Assembly (NCBI RefSeq): GCF_000429245.1
Contig: NZ_KE386870.1
Span: 26,773-90,772, forward strand
Direction: 5' to 3'
Length of the DNA: 64,000 bases
DNA from: Schaalia georgiae DSM 6843
GTDB lineage: Bacteria; Actinomycetota; Actinomycetes; Actinomycetales; Actinomycetaceae
Made by a program: the position numbers and the translations under genes. Below are positions 9,862-18,361 of this stretch, piece by piece; within the stretch, counting starts at the first letter, position 1, and each line of letters begins with the position of its first letter. The notes under the pieces were generated by a model. It had not been told where the DNA came from and searched no databases. It saw only the letters and a list, made by a program, of their open reading frames with translations.

Positions 9862-11847
9862 ATGGCGCACCTGCTCGGAACACAGTCGGTCGCCGCGATG
9901 GCTGGCAGCCGCAGACTCCTCGAGTCCGTGGACGTCGGGCTCGACGACGGCTCCCGCGTCGGGATCCTGGGGCCCAATGGAGCGGGCAAATCCACTCTGC
10001 TGCGCATCGTCGCCGGGATCCAGGAACCCGATGGCGGTATCGTGACCCGCCGCGACGGGCTGCGCGTCGCCGTGCTCTCCCAGGCCGACGCCCTGGACCC
10101 GGCCGACACCGTCGTCGCTGCGGTCCACCCGGGCAAAGCCGAGTACGAATGGGCCTCCGACCCGCGTGTGCGCGACATCCACGAGGGGCTTCTGGCCTCC
10201 GTGCCCCCCGCCGCCGCCGTGGGCGCGCTCTCGGGCGGCCAGCGCAGGCGCGTCGCCCTCGCCCGGGTCCTGGCGGCCGACGCCGACATCGTGTGCCTCG
10301 ACGAGCCCACCAACCACCTCGACGTGGAGGGCGTCGCCTGGCTGGCCCACCACCTCAACGCCCGCTTCGCGCGGCCCGGGGCCTCCGGCGCGCTGCTGGC
10401 CGTCACCCACGACCGGTGGTTCCTCGACGCCGTGTGCGAACACATCTGGGAAGTGGTGCCCGGAGTGGACCCCGGGGGCGAGCGCCCCCAGATCCCCGGG
10501 CGCGTCGAGATCTACGACGGCTCCTACGCCGCCTACACGCTGGCCAGGGCCGAGCGCGCGCGGCAGGCCGGCGTGGCCGCCCGCAAGCGCGCGAACCTGC
10601 TCACCAAGGAACTCGCGTGGCTGCGCAGGGGAGCGCCGGCGCGCACCTCGAAACCGAAGTTCCACATCGCGGCAGCCGAAGCCCTCATCGCGGACACGCC
10701 TCCACCCCGCGACAGCGTCGAACTGGTGGAGATGGCCAGCGCGCGCCTCGGCAAGGACGTCATCGACCTGGAGGACGTGTCCGTCTCCTTCACGCGGCCC
10801 GACTCCGGCCGCCTCGACGTCCTCCGCGGTGTCACATGGAGGCTGGCACCGGGCGAGCGCGTGGGCGTCGTCGGCGTCAACGGCGCGGGGAAGACGACCG
10901 TGCTCAACCTACTGCGCGGTGACCTGGAGCCCACGGGCGGGCGCGTCCGGCGCGGGAAGACGGTGAGGGTCGCCACCTTGTCGCAGGAGACCCGTGAACT
11001 CGATGCCGTCGCGGGGATGAGGGTCGTCGAGGCGGTCGCAGACATCGCGCAAACGGTGGTCGCTGGGGGCAAGGAGATCACCGCCCAGCAGATGACTGAG
11101 CGCATGGGATTCACCCGGGAACGGGCCCACACGCGGGTCAAGGAGATCTCCGGCGGGGAACGGCGCCGCCTGCAGCTCATGCGCTTGCTCATGTCCCAAC
11201 CGAACGTCCTGCTGCTCGACGAGCCCACGAACGACCTCGACACCGACACGCTGGCCGCCATGGAGGACCTCCTCGACTCCTTCGCGGGCACCCTGGTCGT
11301 GGTATCCCACGACCGCTACCTGTTGGAGCGTGTCACCGACCACCAGGTCGCCCTGCTGGGGGACGGGACTCTCCGCGCCCTGCCCGGCGGCGTCGAGCAG
11401 TACCTCCAGATGCGGCGCGACGCGGCGACTGACCCCTCCGGGGGCGCTGCCGGTGGGGCGAACAACAGTGCGGAGCCGGGCGGTGCCGCAGAGCCCAGGG
11501 GCGTCGCGATCGGGAATGGAAGCACTGCTGGCGGAACCCGGCCCGGCCCGGATGGAGGAGGTGCCCCGACGGGCGCGGGCACTGGGGCGCGCGGGGCGAA
11601 CGCGGCTTCCTCAGCCGAGCGGCGTGCGGCGAAGAAGGAGGCGGACCGCCTCGACCGCCGGATCGCGAGGCTGCGCGGACGGGCCGCGGAGCTGGAGGGG
11701 GAACTCGAGGCGCTGGCGGTCCAAGTGGCCTCCGACCCCGGCGCGATCGACTCTCTGGCGCGGGTTTCCGCCGAGCACCAGCGGGTGCTGGATGATATCG
11801 ACGGACTCGAGGAAGCGTGGCTGGAGGCCGCGGAACTGCTGGAGTGA
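9862..11847 (+). CDS. ABC-F family ATPase
   Basis: 661 residues with two ATPase domains and no membrane segments. First Walker A GPNGAGKST, signature LSGGQRRR, Walker B IVCLDEP. Second Walker A GVNGAGKTT, signature ISGGERRR, Walker B VLLLDEP with DEPTNDLD. The Ala/Gly-rich stretch at about residues 520-595 is a flexible linker, followed by a C-terminal coiled coil (RRAAKKEADRLDRRIARLRG and following), as in Uup-type proteins. ABC-F proteins act on ribosomes or in DNA-related housekeeping rather than transport. The gene starts four bases after ispE. No terminator is obvious at its end. Confidence 0.92.
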   Translation: MAHLLGTQSVAAMAGSRRLLESVDVGLDDGSRVGILGPNGAGKSTLLRIVAGIQEPDGGIVTRRDGLRVAVLSQADALDPADTVVAAVHPGKAEYEWASDPRVRDIHEGLLASVPPAAAVGALSGGQRRRVALARVLAADADIVCLDEPTNHLDVEGVAWLAHHLNARFARPGASGALLAVTHDRWFLDAVCEHIWEVVPGVDPGGERPQIPGRVEIYDGSYAAYTLARAERARQAGVAARKRANLLTKELAWLRRGAPARTSKPKFHIAAAEALIADTPPPRDSVELVEMASARLGKDVIDLEDVSVSFTRPDSGRLDVLRGVTWRLAPGERVGVVGVNGAGKTTVLNLLRGDLEPTGGRVRRGKTVRVATLSQETRELDAVAGMRVVEAVADIAQTVVAGGKEITAQQMTERMGFTRERAHTRVKEISGGERRRLQLMRLLMSQPNVLLLDEPTNDLDTDTLAAMEDLLDSFAGTLVVVSHDRYLLERVTDHQVALLGDGTLRALPGGVEQYLQMRRDAATDPSGGAAGGANNSAEPGGAAEPRGVAIGNGSTAGGTRPGPDGGGAPTGAGTGARGANAASSAERRAAKKEADRLDRRIARLRGRAAELEGELEALAVQVASDPGAIDSLARVSAEHQRVLDDIDGLEEAWLEAAELLE

Positions 11848-12201
11848 GAGCCGCTGAGCGGGCGGGACGGGGCAGCCGGATACCGCGGGATCGAAGGGTG
11901 CTATCGGTGCGGGAATAAGGCCGTCAGTACGCCGAAGGGTTCCATGGGCGCGTTGGGGTAGCCCAGCCTAACCTGCGTGAATAACGTAAAAGAATAGGGC
12001 TGGAATCGAGTGGAATTAGTGAGGGCGGGAATATGGAATTCACCCTATTGGGCGATCTTCTGAAGTGTTGGAACCGCAAGGGAAAATCAATGCCGATTGC
12101 CGGGGTTCGCAATTCGTTGTTCGATAGTCCCATCACGTCGGCCAACCGGTCGGCCGCCTCCACCTAGAACCGCCCCAGGGCGGCGAGAAAAGGAGAACAC
12201 C
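11848..12201 (+). promoter_or_regulatory. 354-base AT-richer leader region with nested stem-loop before DUF1540 gene
   Basis: No gene is visible. AATAGGG (11993-11999) pairs with CCCTATT (12043-12049). Inside it, GTGGAATT (12010-12017) can pair with AATTCAC (12037-12043) with a bulge. A structured 5' leader or operator is possible. No known riboswitch family is recognised. Confidence 0.3.
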
Positions 12202-12480
12202 ATGACAACCGCAATGCCCCGCATCCTCGACTGCTCCGTGACGTCCTGCTCCTACAACAAGACGAAGTCGTGCGCCGCTGCGGCAATCACCGTTGGCTAC
12301 GCGTCCACTTGCACGACCTTCATCCCCCTGTCCGTCAAGGGGGGCCTGGACAAGCCCCAGTCCTTCGTGGGCGCCTGTCAGAAAGCCGATTGCGTGCACA
12401 ACAGCGCCCTCGAGTGCACCGCCGACTCCATTTCCGTGGGCGCCGGAACGGCTGACTGCCTCTCCTACGAGGCGAAGTAA
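12202..12480 (+). CDS. DUF1540 cysteine-rich protein, two repeats
   Basis: 92 residues. Two DUF1540 copies are seen: CSVTSCSYNKTKSCAAAAI near the N-terminus and CQKADCVHNSALECTADSI in the second half, each with the C-x4-C-x6-7-C spacing typical of this small family and thought to bind a metal. There are nine cysteines in total. The function is unknown; in firmicutes and actinobacteria such proteins are often highly expressed or stress linked. The ATG follows AGGAGA. A very strong hairpin terminator lies 70 bases after the stop and a 354-base leader lies before the gene, suggesting an independent monocistronic transcript. Confidence 0.85.
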   Translation: MTTAMPRILDCSVTSCSYNKTKSCAAAAITVGYASTCTTFIPLSVKGGLDKPQSFVGACQKADCVHNSALECTADSISVGAGTADCLSYEAK

Positions 12481-12552
12481 CGCCCGCGCGCACTACGCCG
12501 ACGCGCCCAGATGGCCGTCCCCCCGGTAGGAGAGCCGCTTTCGACAAGCACT

Positions 12553-12600
12553 GCGCCACCGGGCCCGGGGGAGCACCTCCTCCCCCGGGCCCGGTGGCGC
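12553..12600 (+). terminator. perfect 21-base-pair hairpin after DUF1540 gene
   Basis: Arms 12553-12573 and 12580-12600 are perfectly complementary and very GC-rich, with loop CACCTC. No T-run follows, as is usual in high-GC actinobacteria. Confidence 0.75.
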
Positions 12601-12675
12601 GTGGTAGATCGAGTCCTGTGGTGCCCGTCTTGCGGGTGGCCCCGACGAACCCGGGCGCGTCGGGCGTGGTGGGTT

Positions 12676-12788
12676 CTGTTTTCACAGCGATACCTCCACT
12701 TTTACAGGGATACCACACTTTGCAAGCGTTATAACGCTTGCAAAGTGTGGTATCCCTTTGAAAACTCAACTCCGCTTGCAAAACAGCC
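12676..12788. repeat. dispersed palindromic element, copy 1 (MITE-like, 113 bp)
   Basis: Begins CTGTTTTCACAGCGA and ends TTGCAAAACAGCC, so the termini are inverted repeats. The core 12706-12757 is a perfect 52-base palindrome centred on GTTATAAC. A second copy with about 90% identity lies at 28138-28253. It has no coding capacity. It is AT-richer than the surroundings. Confidence 0.75.
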
Positions 12789-12815
12789 CTCCGCACCTGC
12801 CTGACGGGTGAGACT

Positions 12816-12851
12816 TCCCTTTGAAAACTCCGCTTCGCTTGCAAAACAGCC
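12816..12851. repeat. partial right arm of the same palindromic element
   Basis: TCCCTTTGAAAACTCCGCTT and the following bases to AAAACAGCC repeat the right arm of the element just upstream and match copy 2 at 28218-28253 even better than copy 1. The flank after it (CCCAGTCGGC...) is also shared with the 28 kb locus. Confidence 0.65.
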
Positions 12852-12900
12852 CGGACATCCGCCCAGTCGGCCCGCTCTCCAACGCGGAACTCCACCACGA

Positions 12901-13100
12901 GGGGAAGGCAGCCCTTATAGTCGGGGGTTCTGTGCCCGTGGCTGCTCGCGCCCGTCGGGGGTGATGGGGGAGGGCGCCCTCATAGTTTGGGGGTTCCGCG
13001 CCCCCATGTTCCCTACCATCTCCAACTTCTACGGGGAAGGCTGCCTTTATCGTCGGGGTTCTGTGCCCGCGGCTGCGCGCGCCCGTCGGGGGTGATGGGG
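12901..13100. repeat. direct repeat of about 68 bases, period 132
   Basis: 12901-12970 and 13033-13100 are near-identical (both contain TTCTGTGCCCG and CCCGTCGGGGGTGATGGGG). The 60 bases between them are a more diverged relative (GGGGGTTCCGCGCCCCC). Non-coding. No gene is seen from 12481 to 13326. Confidence 0.65.
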
Positions 13101-13326
13101 AAGGGGGTCCTTATGGTCTGAGATCCGGGCCCTGGCCTCGTCGGCGTCGTGAGGGGCCACCCTTACATGTGAGGGGGCCGTCCGATCATCGGAAGGCACT
13201 GCCCAGGCGGCTCGCCAGGTTCCCAGCGGGGCGCCGTCGGGCCAAGAACGAACCCGGGCCGCGAACCGCCTTGGGCCGGGAGCCCTCCCCAGGCGCCCGG
13301 TCCCGAAGGGCTGCCCCGCGGTGCCC

Positions 13327-13950
13327 CTACGCCTGGCGGAGCCGCAGTGTCGGATTCGGGCGCAGGTTGCGCTGCCCGTTCCACACCAGGTTGACGACGT
13401 GGGCGGCGACTTCGTCCTTCTTCATGTGCCGGTCGTCCAGCCACCACTGCCCGACTTGGGCGATGAGTCCGACCAGCATCTGCGCGTAAAGCGGCGACCA
13501 GCTGGTCGGGAAGTCCGAGCGCTCGAACTGGGCCGCGATCACATGTTCCACCCGTGAGGCGACATCACCCATGACGGAGGAGAACGAGCCTGCCGTTCGG
13601 TCCGTCGGGGCGTCGCGCACCAGGACCCGGAAGCCGTCGGTATTCGACTCGATGTAGTCGAGCAGTGCGAGCGTCGCGTTCTCCAGGATGAGCCTGGGGC
13701 GGTCGGAGGACTCCAGCGACGAGTGCAGGGAGGCGATGAGGGACTGCACCTCGCGGTCGACGACCACCGCGTACAGGCCTTCTTTCCCGCCGAAGTGCTC
13801 GTAGACGACGGGCTTGGAGACTTTCGCCCGCGCCGCGATCTCCTCGACGCTGGTGGCGTCGAAGCCCTTCTCGGCGAAAAGGGAGCGGCCCACGGCCACC
13901 AGTTGCTCGCGGCGCGCGACCCCGCTCATGCGCGTGCGTTTCTCAGCCAT
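13327..13950 (-). CDS. TetR family transcriptional regulator
   Basis: 207 residues. The N-terminal helix-turn-helix is clear: REQLVAVGRSLFAEKGFDAT, then VEEIAARAKVSKPVVYEHFG, then KEGLYAVVVDREV. The C-terminal half is the variable ligand-binding domain. A TetR gene next to glmU and tRNA-Gln is also the arrangement in mycobacteria (Rv1019 region). I chose MAEKRTR at 13950; the longer frame upstream is Arg/Gly-rich non-coding sequence overlapping tRNA-Gln upstream repeats. Target and inducer are unknown. Confidence 0.88.
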   Translation of the reverse strand: MAEKRTRMSGVARREQLVAVGRSLFAEKGFDATSVEEIAARAKVSKPVVYEHFGGKEGLYAVVVDREVQSLIASLHSSLESSDRPRLILENATLALLDYIESNTDGFRVLVRDAPTDRTAGSFSSVMGDVASRVEHVIAAQFERSDFPTSWSPLYAQMLVGLIAQVGQWWLDDRHMKKDEVAAHVVNLVWNGQRNLRPNPTLRLRQA

Positions 13951-13962
13951 GCCCCCAGTATC
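13951..13962 (-). promoter_or_regulatory. putative leaderless promoter of tetR
   Basis: On the minus strand GATACT (one mismatch to TATACT) lies six bases before the ATG and no ribosome site is present. Confidence 0.3.
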
Positions 13963-14085
13963 CCACGCCCTCCCGCACCCCCGTTCCACCCCTCGGTTCG
14001 TGCCGTGCCGGCGTACCCCGGCGCGTCGACGCGCTTCCGTGCGCCCGCGCTGGCCCGCCACGTGGAGCGGGAACCGGTTGCGCCA

Positions 14086-14166
14086 CCCCTCGCGCGCCGG
14101 GCCGCCTGCGCAACGCGCTTGGGCATGGCCGTGGACTTGCTGCACCCCCTCGCGCGCCGGGCCGCC
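14086..14166. repeat. 21-base exact direct repeat, period 60, upstream of tRNA-Gln
   Basis: CCCCTCGCGCGCCGGGCCGC plus one more base occurs identically at 14086-14106 and 14146-14166. The second copy ends 22 bases before the tRNA gene. Confidence 0.6.
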
Positions 14167-14188
14167 ATATGGCAGAATCAAAGTGCTT

Positions 14189-14259
14189 TCCGCCTTGGTG
14201 TAACGGCAGCACAGAGGTTTTTGGTGCCTTTAGTCTAGGTTCGAATCCTAGGGGCGGAG
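14189..14259 (+). tRNA. tRNA-Gln (anticodon UUG)
   Basis: 71 bases. The acceptor arm TCCGCCT pairs with GGGCGGA. The D-stem is GTG/CAC, the anticodon stem is GAGGT/GCCTT with loop TTTTGGT (anticodon TTG at 14221-14223), and the T-arm is CTAGG-TTCGAAT-CCTAG. CCA is not encoded. It lies directly upstream of glmU, as in mycobacteria. Confidence 0.96.
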
Positions 14260-14307
14260 CTCGGGCCGGGGCCGCCGGTCCGCGTGTGTGAACGCTCAGG
14301 AGGGCCC

Positions 14308-15357
14308 GTGGCACGTCCAGCCGCCGTCATCGTCCTGGCCGCCGGCCAGGGAACCCGTATGAAGTCCGAGCTCCCCAAGGTCGTCCACCCCGTCGCGGGG
14401 CTGTCGATGATCGGCCACGCCCTGCGCGCCGCAGTCGGCGTCGACCCCGACGACGTGGTCGCGGTGGTCCGCCACCAGCGCGATGTCGTCGCCGCCGAGA
14501 TCCTCCGCGTCCTCCCCTCGGCCATCGTCGCAGACCAGGACGAGGTACCCGGGACCGGGCGCGCTGTCCAATGCGGGCTCGCCGCGCTCGACGGGGCGAG
14601 GGGCTCCGTCCATGGGACGGTCCTGGTCACCTACGGGGATGTGCCTCTGCTGTCGTCCCAGACCCTCACCCGCCTCGTCGGGGTTCACGAGGCCAGCGGC
14701 GACGCGGTCACCGTCCTCACCAGCCGCGTCGAGGACCCCACGGGCTACGGGAGGATCCTCCGAGCCCCGGACGGGAGCGTCACTGCCATCGTCGAACAGC
14801 GCGACGCCACCGCCGAGCAGGTCCTCATCACAGAGATCAACGCCGGGATCTACGCATTCGACGCGGACTTCCTGCGCGGCGCGCTGGCGGGCCTGGGCAC
14901 GGACAACGACCAGGGCGAGGTCTACCTCACCGACGTCCTCGCGGCTGCGGCGTCGTCGGGGCGAGGGGCGGGCGCGCTCGAACTGGATGACGCGTGGCAG
15001 GCGGCCGGTGCGAACGACCGCGTCCAGTTGGCGGAGTTGGGGGCCGAGTTCAACCGCCGCATCTGCGCGGGACACATGCGCGCGGGCGTGACCATCATCG
15101 ATCCCGCCTCCACGTGGATCGGCGTCGACGTGGTCATCGGCGCCGACACGACGATCCATCCGGGAACCGTCCTCCGAGGCGCGACAAATATTGCTAGTAA
15201 CTGTGAAATCGGTCCCTCCGCCACTCTGATTGACGCGGAAGTCGGCGAACGCGCCGTCGTCCCAACGGCGTGGGTCGGGGGCGGCGCGGTCGCAGCGGAT
15301 ACGATAGTGGAGCCGTACAGCACGATCGGCACGACGATCCGGGCGCCGCGCGCCTGA
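14308..15357 (+). CDS. glmU: UDP-GlcNAc pyrophosphorylase GlmU, C-terminal acetyltransferase part missing
   Basis: 349 residues, against 450-495 for usual bifunctional GlmU. The uridyltransferase half is intact: LAAGQGTRM, PKVVHPVAG, QDEVPGTGRAVQCG, TYGDVPLL, EINAGIYAFD, and TDNDQGEVYLTDV. The left-handed beta-helix begins normally (AGVTIIDPASTWIGVDVVIG) but stops after about 100 residues at STIGTTIRAPRA. The region that in the family carries the acetyl-CoA site and catalytic His is absent, and nothing encoding it follows. The GTG at 14308 sits behind AGGAGG. The enzyme should still make UDP-GlcNAc from GlcNAc-1-P and UTP, while GlcN-1-P acetylation must come from elsewhere. It precedes prs by 24 bases. 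Confidence 0.9.
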   Translation: MARPAAVIVLAAGQGTRMKSELPKVVHPVAGLSMIGHALRAAVGVDPDDVVAVVRHQRDVVAAEILRVLPSAIVADQDEVPGTGRAVQCGLAALDGARGSVHGTVLVTYGDVPLLSSQTLTRLVGVHEASGDAVTVLTSRVEDPTGYGRILRAPDGSVTAIVEQRDATAEQVLITEINAGIYAFDADFLRGALAGLGTDNDQGEVYLTDVLAAAASSGRGAGALELDDAWQAAGANDRVQLAELGAEFNRRICAGHMRAGVTIIDPASTWIGVDVVIGADTTIHPGTVLRGATNIASNCEIGPSATLIDAEVGERAVVPTAWVGGGAVAADTIVEPYSTIGTTIRAPRA

Positions 15358-15381
15358 ACCGAGGCAAGGAGAATTAGCCGC

Positions 15382-16353
15382 ATGAGCGGACTAGTGACCA
15401 CCGGAGAGAAGAACCTCGTCCTGGTTTCAGGACGGGCACACCTGGACCTAGCGCAGGCCGTCGGCGAGGAGATCGGATGCGGGGTGTCGCCGGTCACCGC
15501 ATACGATTTCGCCTCCGGTGAGATCTACGTCCGCTTCAACGAGTCAGTGCGTGGGGCGGACGTTTTCGTGCTCCAGTCCATCGCGGGCGACATCAACAAA
15601 TGGCTGATGGAGCAGTTCATCATGATCGACGCCGCCAAGCGCGCCTCCGCGAAGCGGATCACCGTGGTCGCCCCCTGCTACCCGTACTCGCGCCAGGACA
15701 AGAAGCACCAGGGGCGCGAGCCCATCTCCGCGCGCCTCATGGCCGACCTCTACAAGGCCGCCGGCGCGGACCGCATTATGAGCGTCGATCTGCACGCCTC
15801 CCAGGAGCAGGGGTTCTTCGACGGCCCCGTCGACCACCTGTTCGCCATGCCCGTGCTCGTCGACTACGTGCGGGGGAGGGTCGATCTGGCCAACACGGTC
15901 ATCGTCTCCCCGGACGCCGGGCGCATCCGCGTCGCGGAGAAGTGGTCGACGAAACTCGGCGGCTGCCCCCTGGCCTTCGTCCACAAGACCCGCGACACCA
16001 CGCGCCCGAACGTGGCGGTGGCCAACAGGGTAGTCGGTGAGGTCGCGGGCAAGGAGTGCGTCCTCGTGGACGACATGATCGACACCGCGGGGACGATCAC
16101 CGAGGCCATCAAAGTCCTCACGAACGCGGGTGCGAAGAAGGTCATCGTCGTCGCCACCCACGGCATCCTCTCCGATCCCGCAGTGCGCCGCCTCACCGAG
16201 TCCGGCGCCACCGAGGTCGTCATAACGGACACCCTGCCGGTCAGCGCTGAGAAGCGCTTCCCCAGCCTCACGATCCTCTCGATCGCCCCTCTGCTGGCGC
16301 GGGCGATCATGGAGGTCTTCGAGGACGGTTCTGTCACATCGCTCTTCACCTGA
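15382..16353 (+). CDS. prs: ribose-phosphate pyrophosphokinase
   Basis: 323 residues. Makes PRPP from ribose-5-phosphate and ATP for nucleotide, His and Trp synthesis. Seen: LVSGRAHLDLAQAV, FASGEIYVRFNESVRG, the flexible loop YPYSRQDKKHQGREPISA, the catalytic SPDAGRIRVAEK loop and the PRPP-binding VLVDDMIDTAGT. The ATG is preceded by AAGGAGAA. Co-transcription with glmU is likely. glmU-prs-rplY is a conserved actinobacterial order. Confidence 0.96.
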   Translation: MSGLVTTGEKNLVLVSGRAHLDLAQAVGEEIGCGVSPVTAYDFASGEIYVRFNESVRGADVFVLQSIAGDINKWLMEQFIMIDAAKRASAKRITVVAPCYPYSRQDKKHQGREPISARLMADLYKAAGADRIMSVDLHASQEQGFFDGPVDHLFAMPVLVDYVRGRVDLANTVIVSPDAGRIRVAEKWSTKLGGCPLAFVHKTRDTTRPNVAVANRVVGEVAGKECVLVDDMIDTAGTITEAIKVLTNAGAKKVIVVATHGILSDPAVRRLTESGATEVVITDTLPVSAEKRFPSLTILSIAPLLARAIMEVFEDGSVTSLFT

Positions 16354-16509
16354 TAGGCCCGGTTTCCCTCCGCCCCCGCCGTGCGGTACCCTGATCGGGT
16401 TGCTCCGGCGAGGGCGGACCCGTGTCCGCCGTTATCGACAGGGCCTTCCCCGCTGTGGGGATCCAGGGTTCGTCGACGCCGGCGTCCGCACTACCCTGGA
16501 GGGAACACC

Positions 16510-17103
16510 ATGAGCGACACCCCCGTCCTGATCGCCGAGATCCGCACCGAGTTCGGGAAGGGCGCCTCCCGCCGTACCCGCCGTGCGGCCAAGGTCCCCG
16601 CCGTCCTCTACGGCCACGGCGCCGACCCCGTCCACATCGACGTCCCCGAGCACGACCTGTTCCTCGTCGTGCGCGGCACGAAGAACGCCCTCGTCGAGCT
16701 GAAGATCGACGGCAAGAGCCAGCTCGCCCTCGTCAAGGAGGTCCAGGTCCACCCCGTCAGCCGCAACCTGCTGCACGCGGACTTCCTGGCCGTCAAGGCC
16801 GGCGAGAAGGTCGACGTCGAGGTCCCCGTCGTCGTCGATGGCGAGTCCGCGCCCGGCACCGCCCACACCATCGAGGAGTTCACCATCCTCGTCAAGGCGT
16901 CCGCCACCGCCATCCCGGAGGATCTGAAGGTCTCCATCGAGGGCCTCGAGGCGGGTTCCGCGGTTCGCGTCGCCGACCTGGTCCTGCCCGCGGGCGTCGA
17001 GGTCGAGCTCGACCCCGAGCAGGTCGTCGTCTCCATCCAGGAGACCGCGGCCGCCGAGGAGGAGGAAGCCCCCGCAGAGGCGGAGGCCACCGCGGCCGAG
17101 TGA
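16510..17103 (+). CDS. rplY: 50S ribosomal protein L25 (CTC/TL5 form)
   Basis: 197 residues with an N-terminal 5S-rRNA-binding L25 domain (LIAEIRTEFGKGASRRTRRA, VPAVLYGHGADP) and a C-terminal beta domain of the TL5 type, plus an acidic Glu/Ala tail. ATG preceded by GGAGGG. A terminator hairpin follows 20 bases after the stop. pth, which often follows rplY in actinobacteria, is not present here. Confidence 0.95.
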   Translation: MSDTPVLIAEIRTEFGKGASRRTRRAAKVPAVLYGHGADPVHIDVPEHDLFLVVRGTKNALVELKIDGKSQLALVKEVQVHPVSRNLLHADFLAVKAGEKVDVEVPVVVDGESAPGTAHTIEEFTILVKASATAIPEDLKVSIEGLEAGSAVRVADLVLPAGVEVELDPEQVVVSIQETAAAEEEEAPAEAEATAAE

Positions 17104-17122
17104 GGCCGCTCGCAGCTGTGGC

Positions 17123-17153
17123 AGGGGCGCGGGCCCAATCGGCCCGCGCCCCT
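17123..17153 (+). terminator. intrinsic-type hairpin after rplY
   Basis: AGGGGCGCGGGCC pairs perfectly with GGCCCGCGCCCCT around a CAATC loop (13 base pairs). Confidence 0.8.
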
Positions 17154-17188
17154 CGTCGTTGCGGGAGTCGGCCGGGACCGCCTTCCTA

Positions 17189-17201
17189 TACCCTTGACCG
17201 T
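17189..17201 (+). promoter_or_regulatory. putative leaderless promoter of manC
   Basis: TACCCT lies seven bases before the ATG, with no ribosome-binding site. An overlapping TATACC two bases earlier is an alternative -10. Confidence 0.4.
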
Positions 17202-18296
17202 ATGAACTCCCCGGGCTTCCACGTCATCATTCCCGCAGGCGGAGCGGGCACGCGCCTGTGGCCGCTGTCCCGCCGTGCGCGCCCCAAGTTCCTCCTCGAC
17301 GTCACCGGGTCGGGGCGCACCCTGCTGCAGGCGACGGTGGACCGCATGGCGGCGTCCGCCTCGTCGGTGACGATCGTGACCGGTGCCGCCCACCGCGAGG
17401 GAGTGCTCGAGCAGCTGCCGGAGTTCGCCTCGCGCGACGACCGCACTCTGCTGGTCGAGCCCTCGGGCCGCGACTCCATGGCGGCCATCGGGCTGGCGGC
17501 CTACGTGGTCCGCGCCCGCTTCGGGGACGACGCGGTCGTGGGCTCCTTCGCCGCCGACCACGTGGTGGCGCGCCCGGACCTGCTCGAGCGCGCCGTGGCC
17601 AGCGGGATCGGGGCGGCCCGCCAGGGCTACGTCGTCACCGTCGGCATCGGGCCCACGGGGGCGTCGACGGCCTACGGGTACATCCAGCCGGACCAGTCGG
17701 GGGAGCTCCCGGCCCCCTCCGGAGCCCTGGCGGTGCGCTCCTTCGTGGAGAAGCCCGACGAGGCGACGGCCGAGCGCTACGTCGACCAGGGGTTCTTGTG
17801 GAACGCGGGCATGTTCCTCATGACCACCGGCGCTCTGGCCGGCCACCTCGCGCGCCTCATGCCCGACATGCACGAGCGGCTGACAGCGATCGCGGCCCAG
17901 TGGGGGGGCGACGGCTTTGAGGACGCGCTGGCGCTTCACTGGCCGCACCTGACACGCATCGCCATCGACCACGCCATCGCTGAGCCCGCGGCCGCCCAGG
18001 GCGACGTGGCCGTCGTCCCCGCCGACGATGCGCTGGGGTGGACGGACCTCGGCGACTTCGACGCGCTCAACGCCGTTCGGGGACTCCAGGGCGCCCTCGG
18101 AGATGCGGTGCGCATCCACTCCGACGGCGCCGGAGTGTTCTCCACCACCGGGCAGGCCGTCGCCCTGGTGGGCGTGCCGGACGTGAACGTGGTGGTCGCG
18201 GACGACGCGGTCGCCGTGATCCGCTCGGGCATGGGCCAGAATGTGAAGGCCGTCGTCGACGCCCTCGGCGCCTCCGGCAGGGACGACCTGCTATGA
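17202..18296 (+). CDS. manC: mannose-1-phosphate guanylyltransferase
   Basis: 364 residues. Forms GDP-mannose from Man-1-P and GTP. Seen: nucleotidyltransferase signature IIPAGGAGTRLWPLS, then RPKFLLD, LVEPSGRDSMAA, FAADHVV, GYIQP, FVEKPD, and FLWNAGMFLM. The length fits the short ManC form without the phosphomannose isomerase domain. The gene stands alone between rplY and a lipoprotein gene. In actinobacteria GDP-mannose feeds phosphatidylinositol mannosides and glycan synthesis. Confidence 0.92.
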   Translation: MNSPGFHVIIPAGGAGTRLWPLSRRARPKFLLDVTGSGRTLLQATVDRMAASASSVTIVTGAAHREGVLEQLPEFASRDDRTLLVEPSGRDSMAAIGLAAYVVRARFGDDAVVGSFAADHVVARPDLLERAVASGIGAARQGYVVTVGIGPTGASTAYGYIQPDQSGELPAPSGALAVRSFVEKPDEATAERYVDQGFLWNAGMFLMTTGALAGHLARLMPDMHERLTAIAAQWGGDGFEDALALHWPHLTRIAIDHAIAEPAAAQGDVAVVPADDALGWTDLGDFDALNAVRGLQGALGDAVRIHSDGAGVFSTTGQAVALVGVPDVNVVVADDAVAVIRSGMGQNVKAVVDALGASGRDDLL

Positions 18297-18361
18297 GGCG
18301 GCGCCAGCCCCTCCCTGATACCGTGTGCCGCGTACCCGCAGCCGAGACGAAAGGCCCCGCA

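Noticed and set aside
11955..11980. IdeR/DtxR-like box (GGTAGCCCAGCCTAACC) before the DUF1540 gene
   Set aside because: Only one half matches the palindromic consensus; spacing is wrong.
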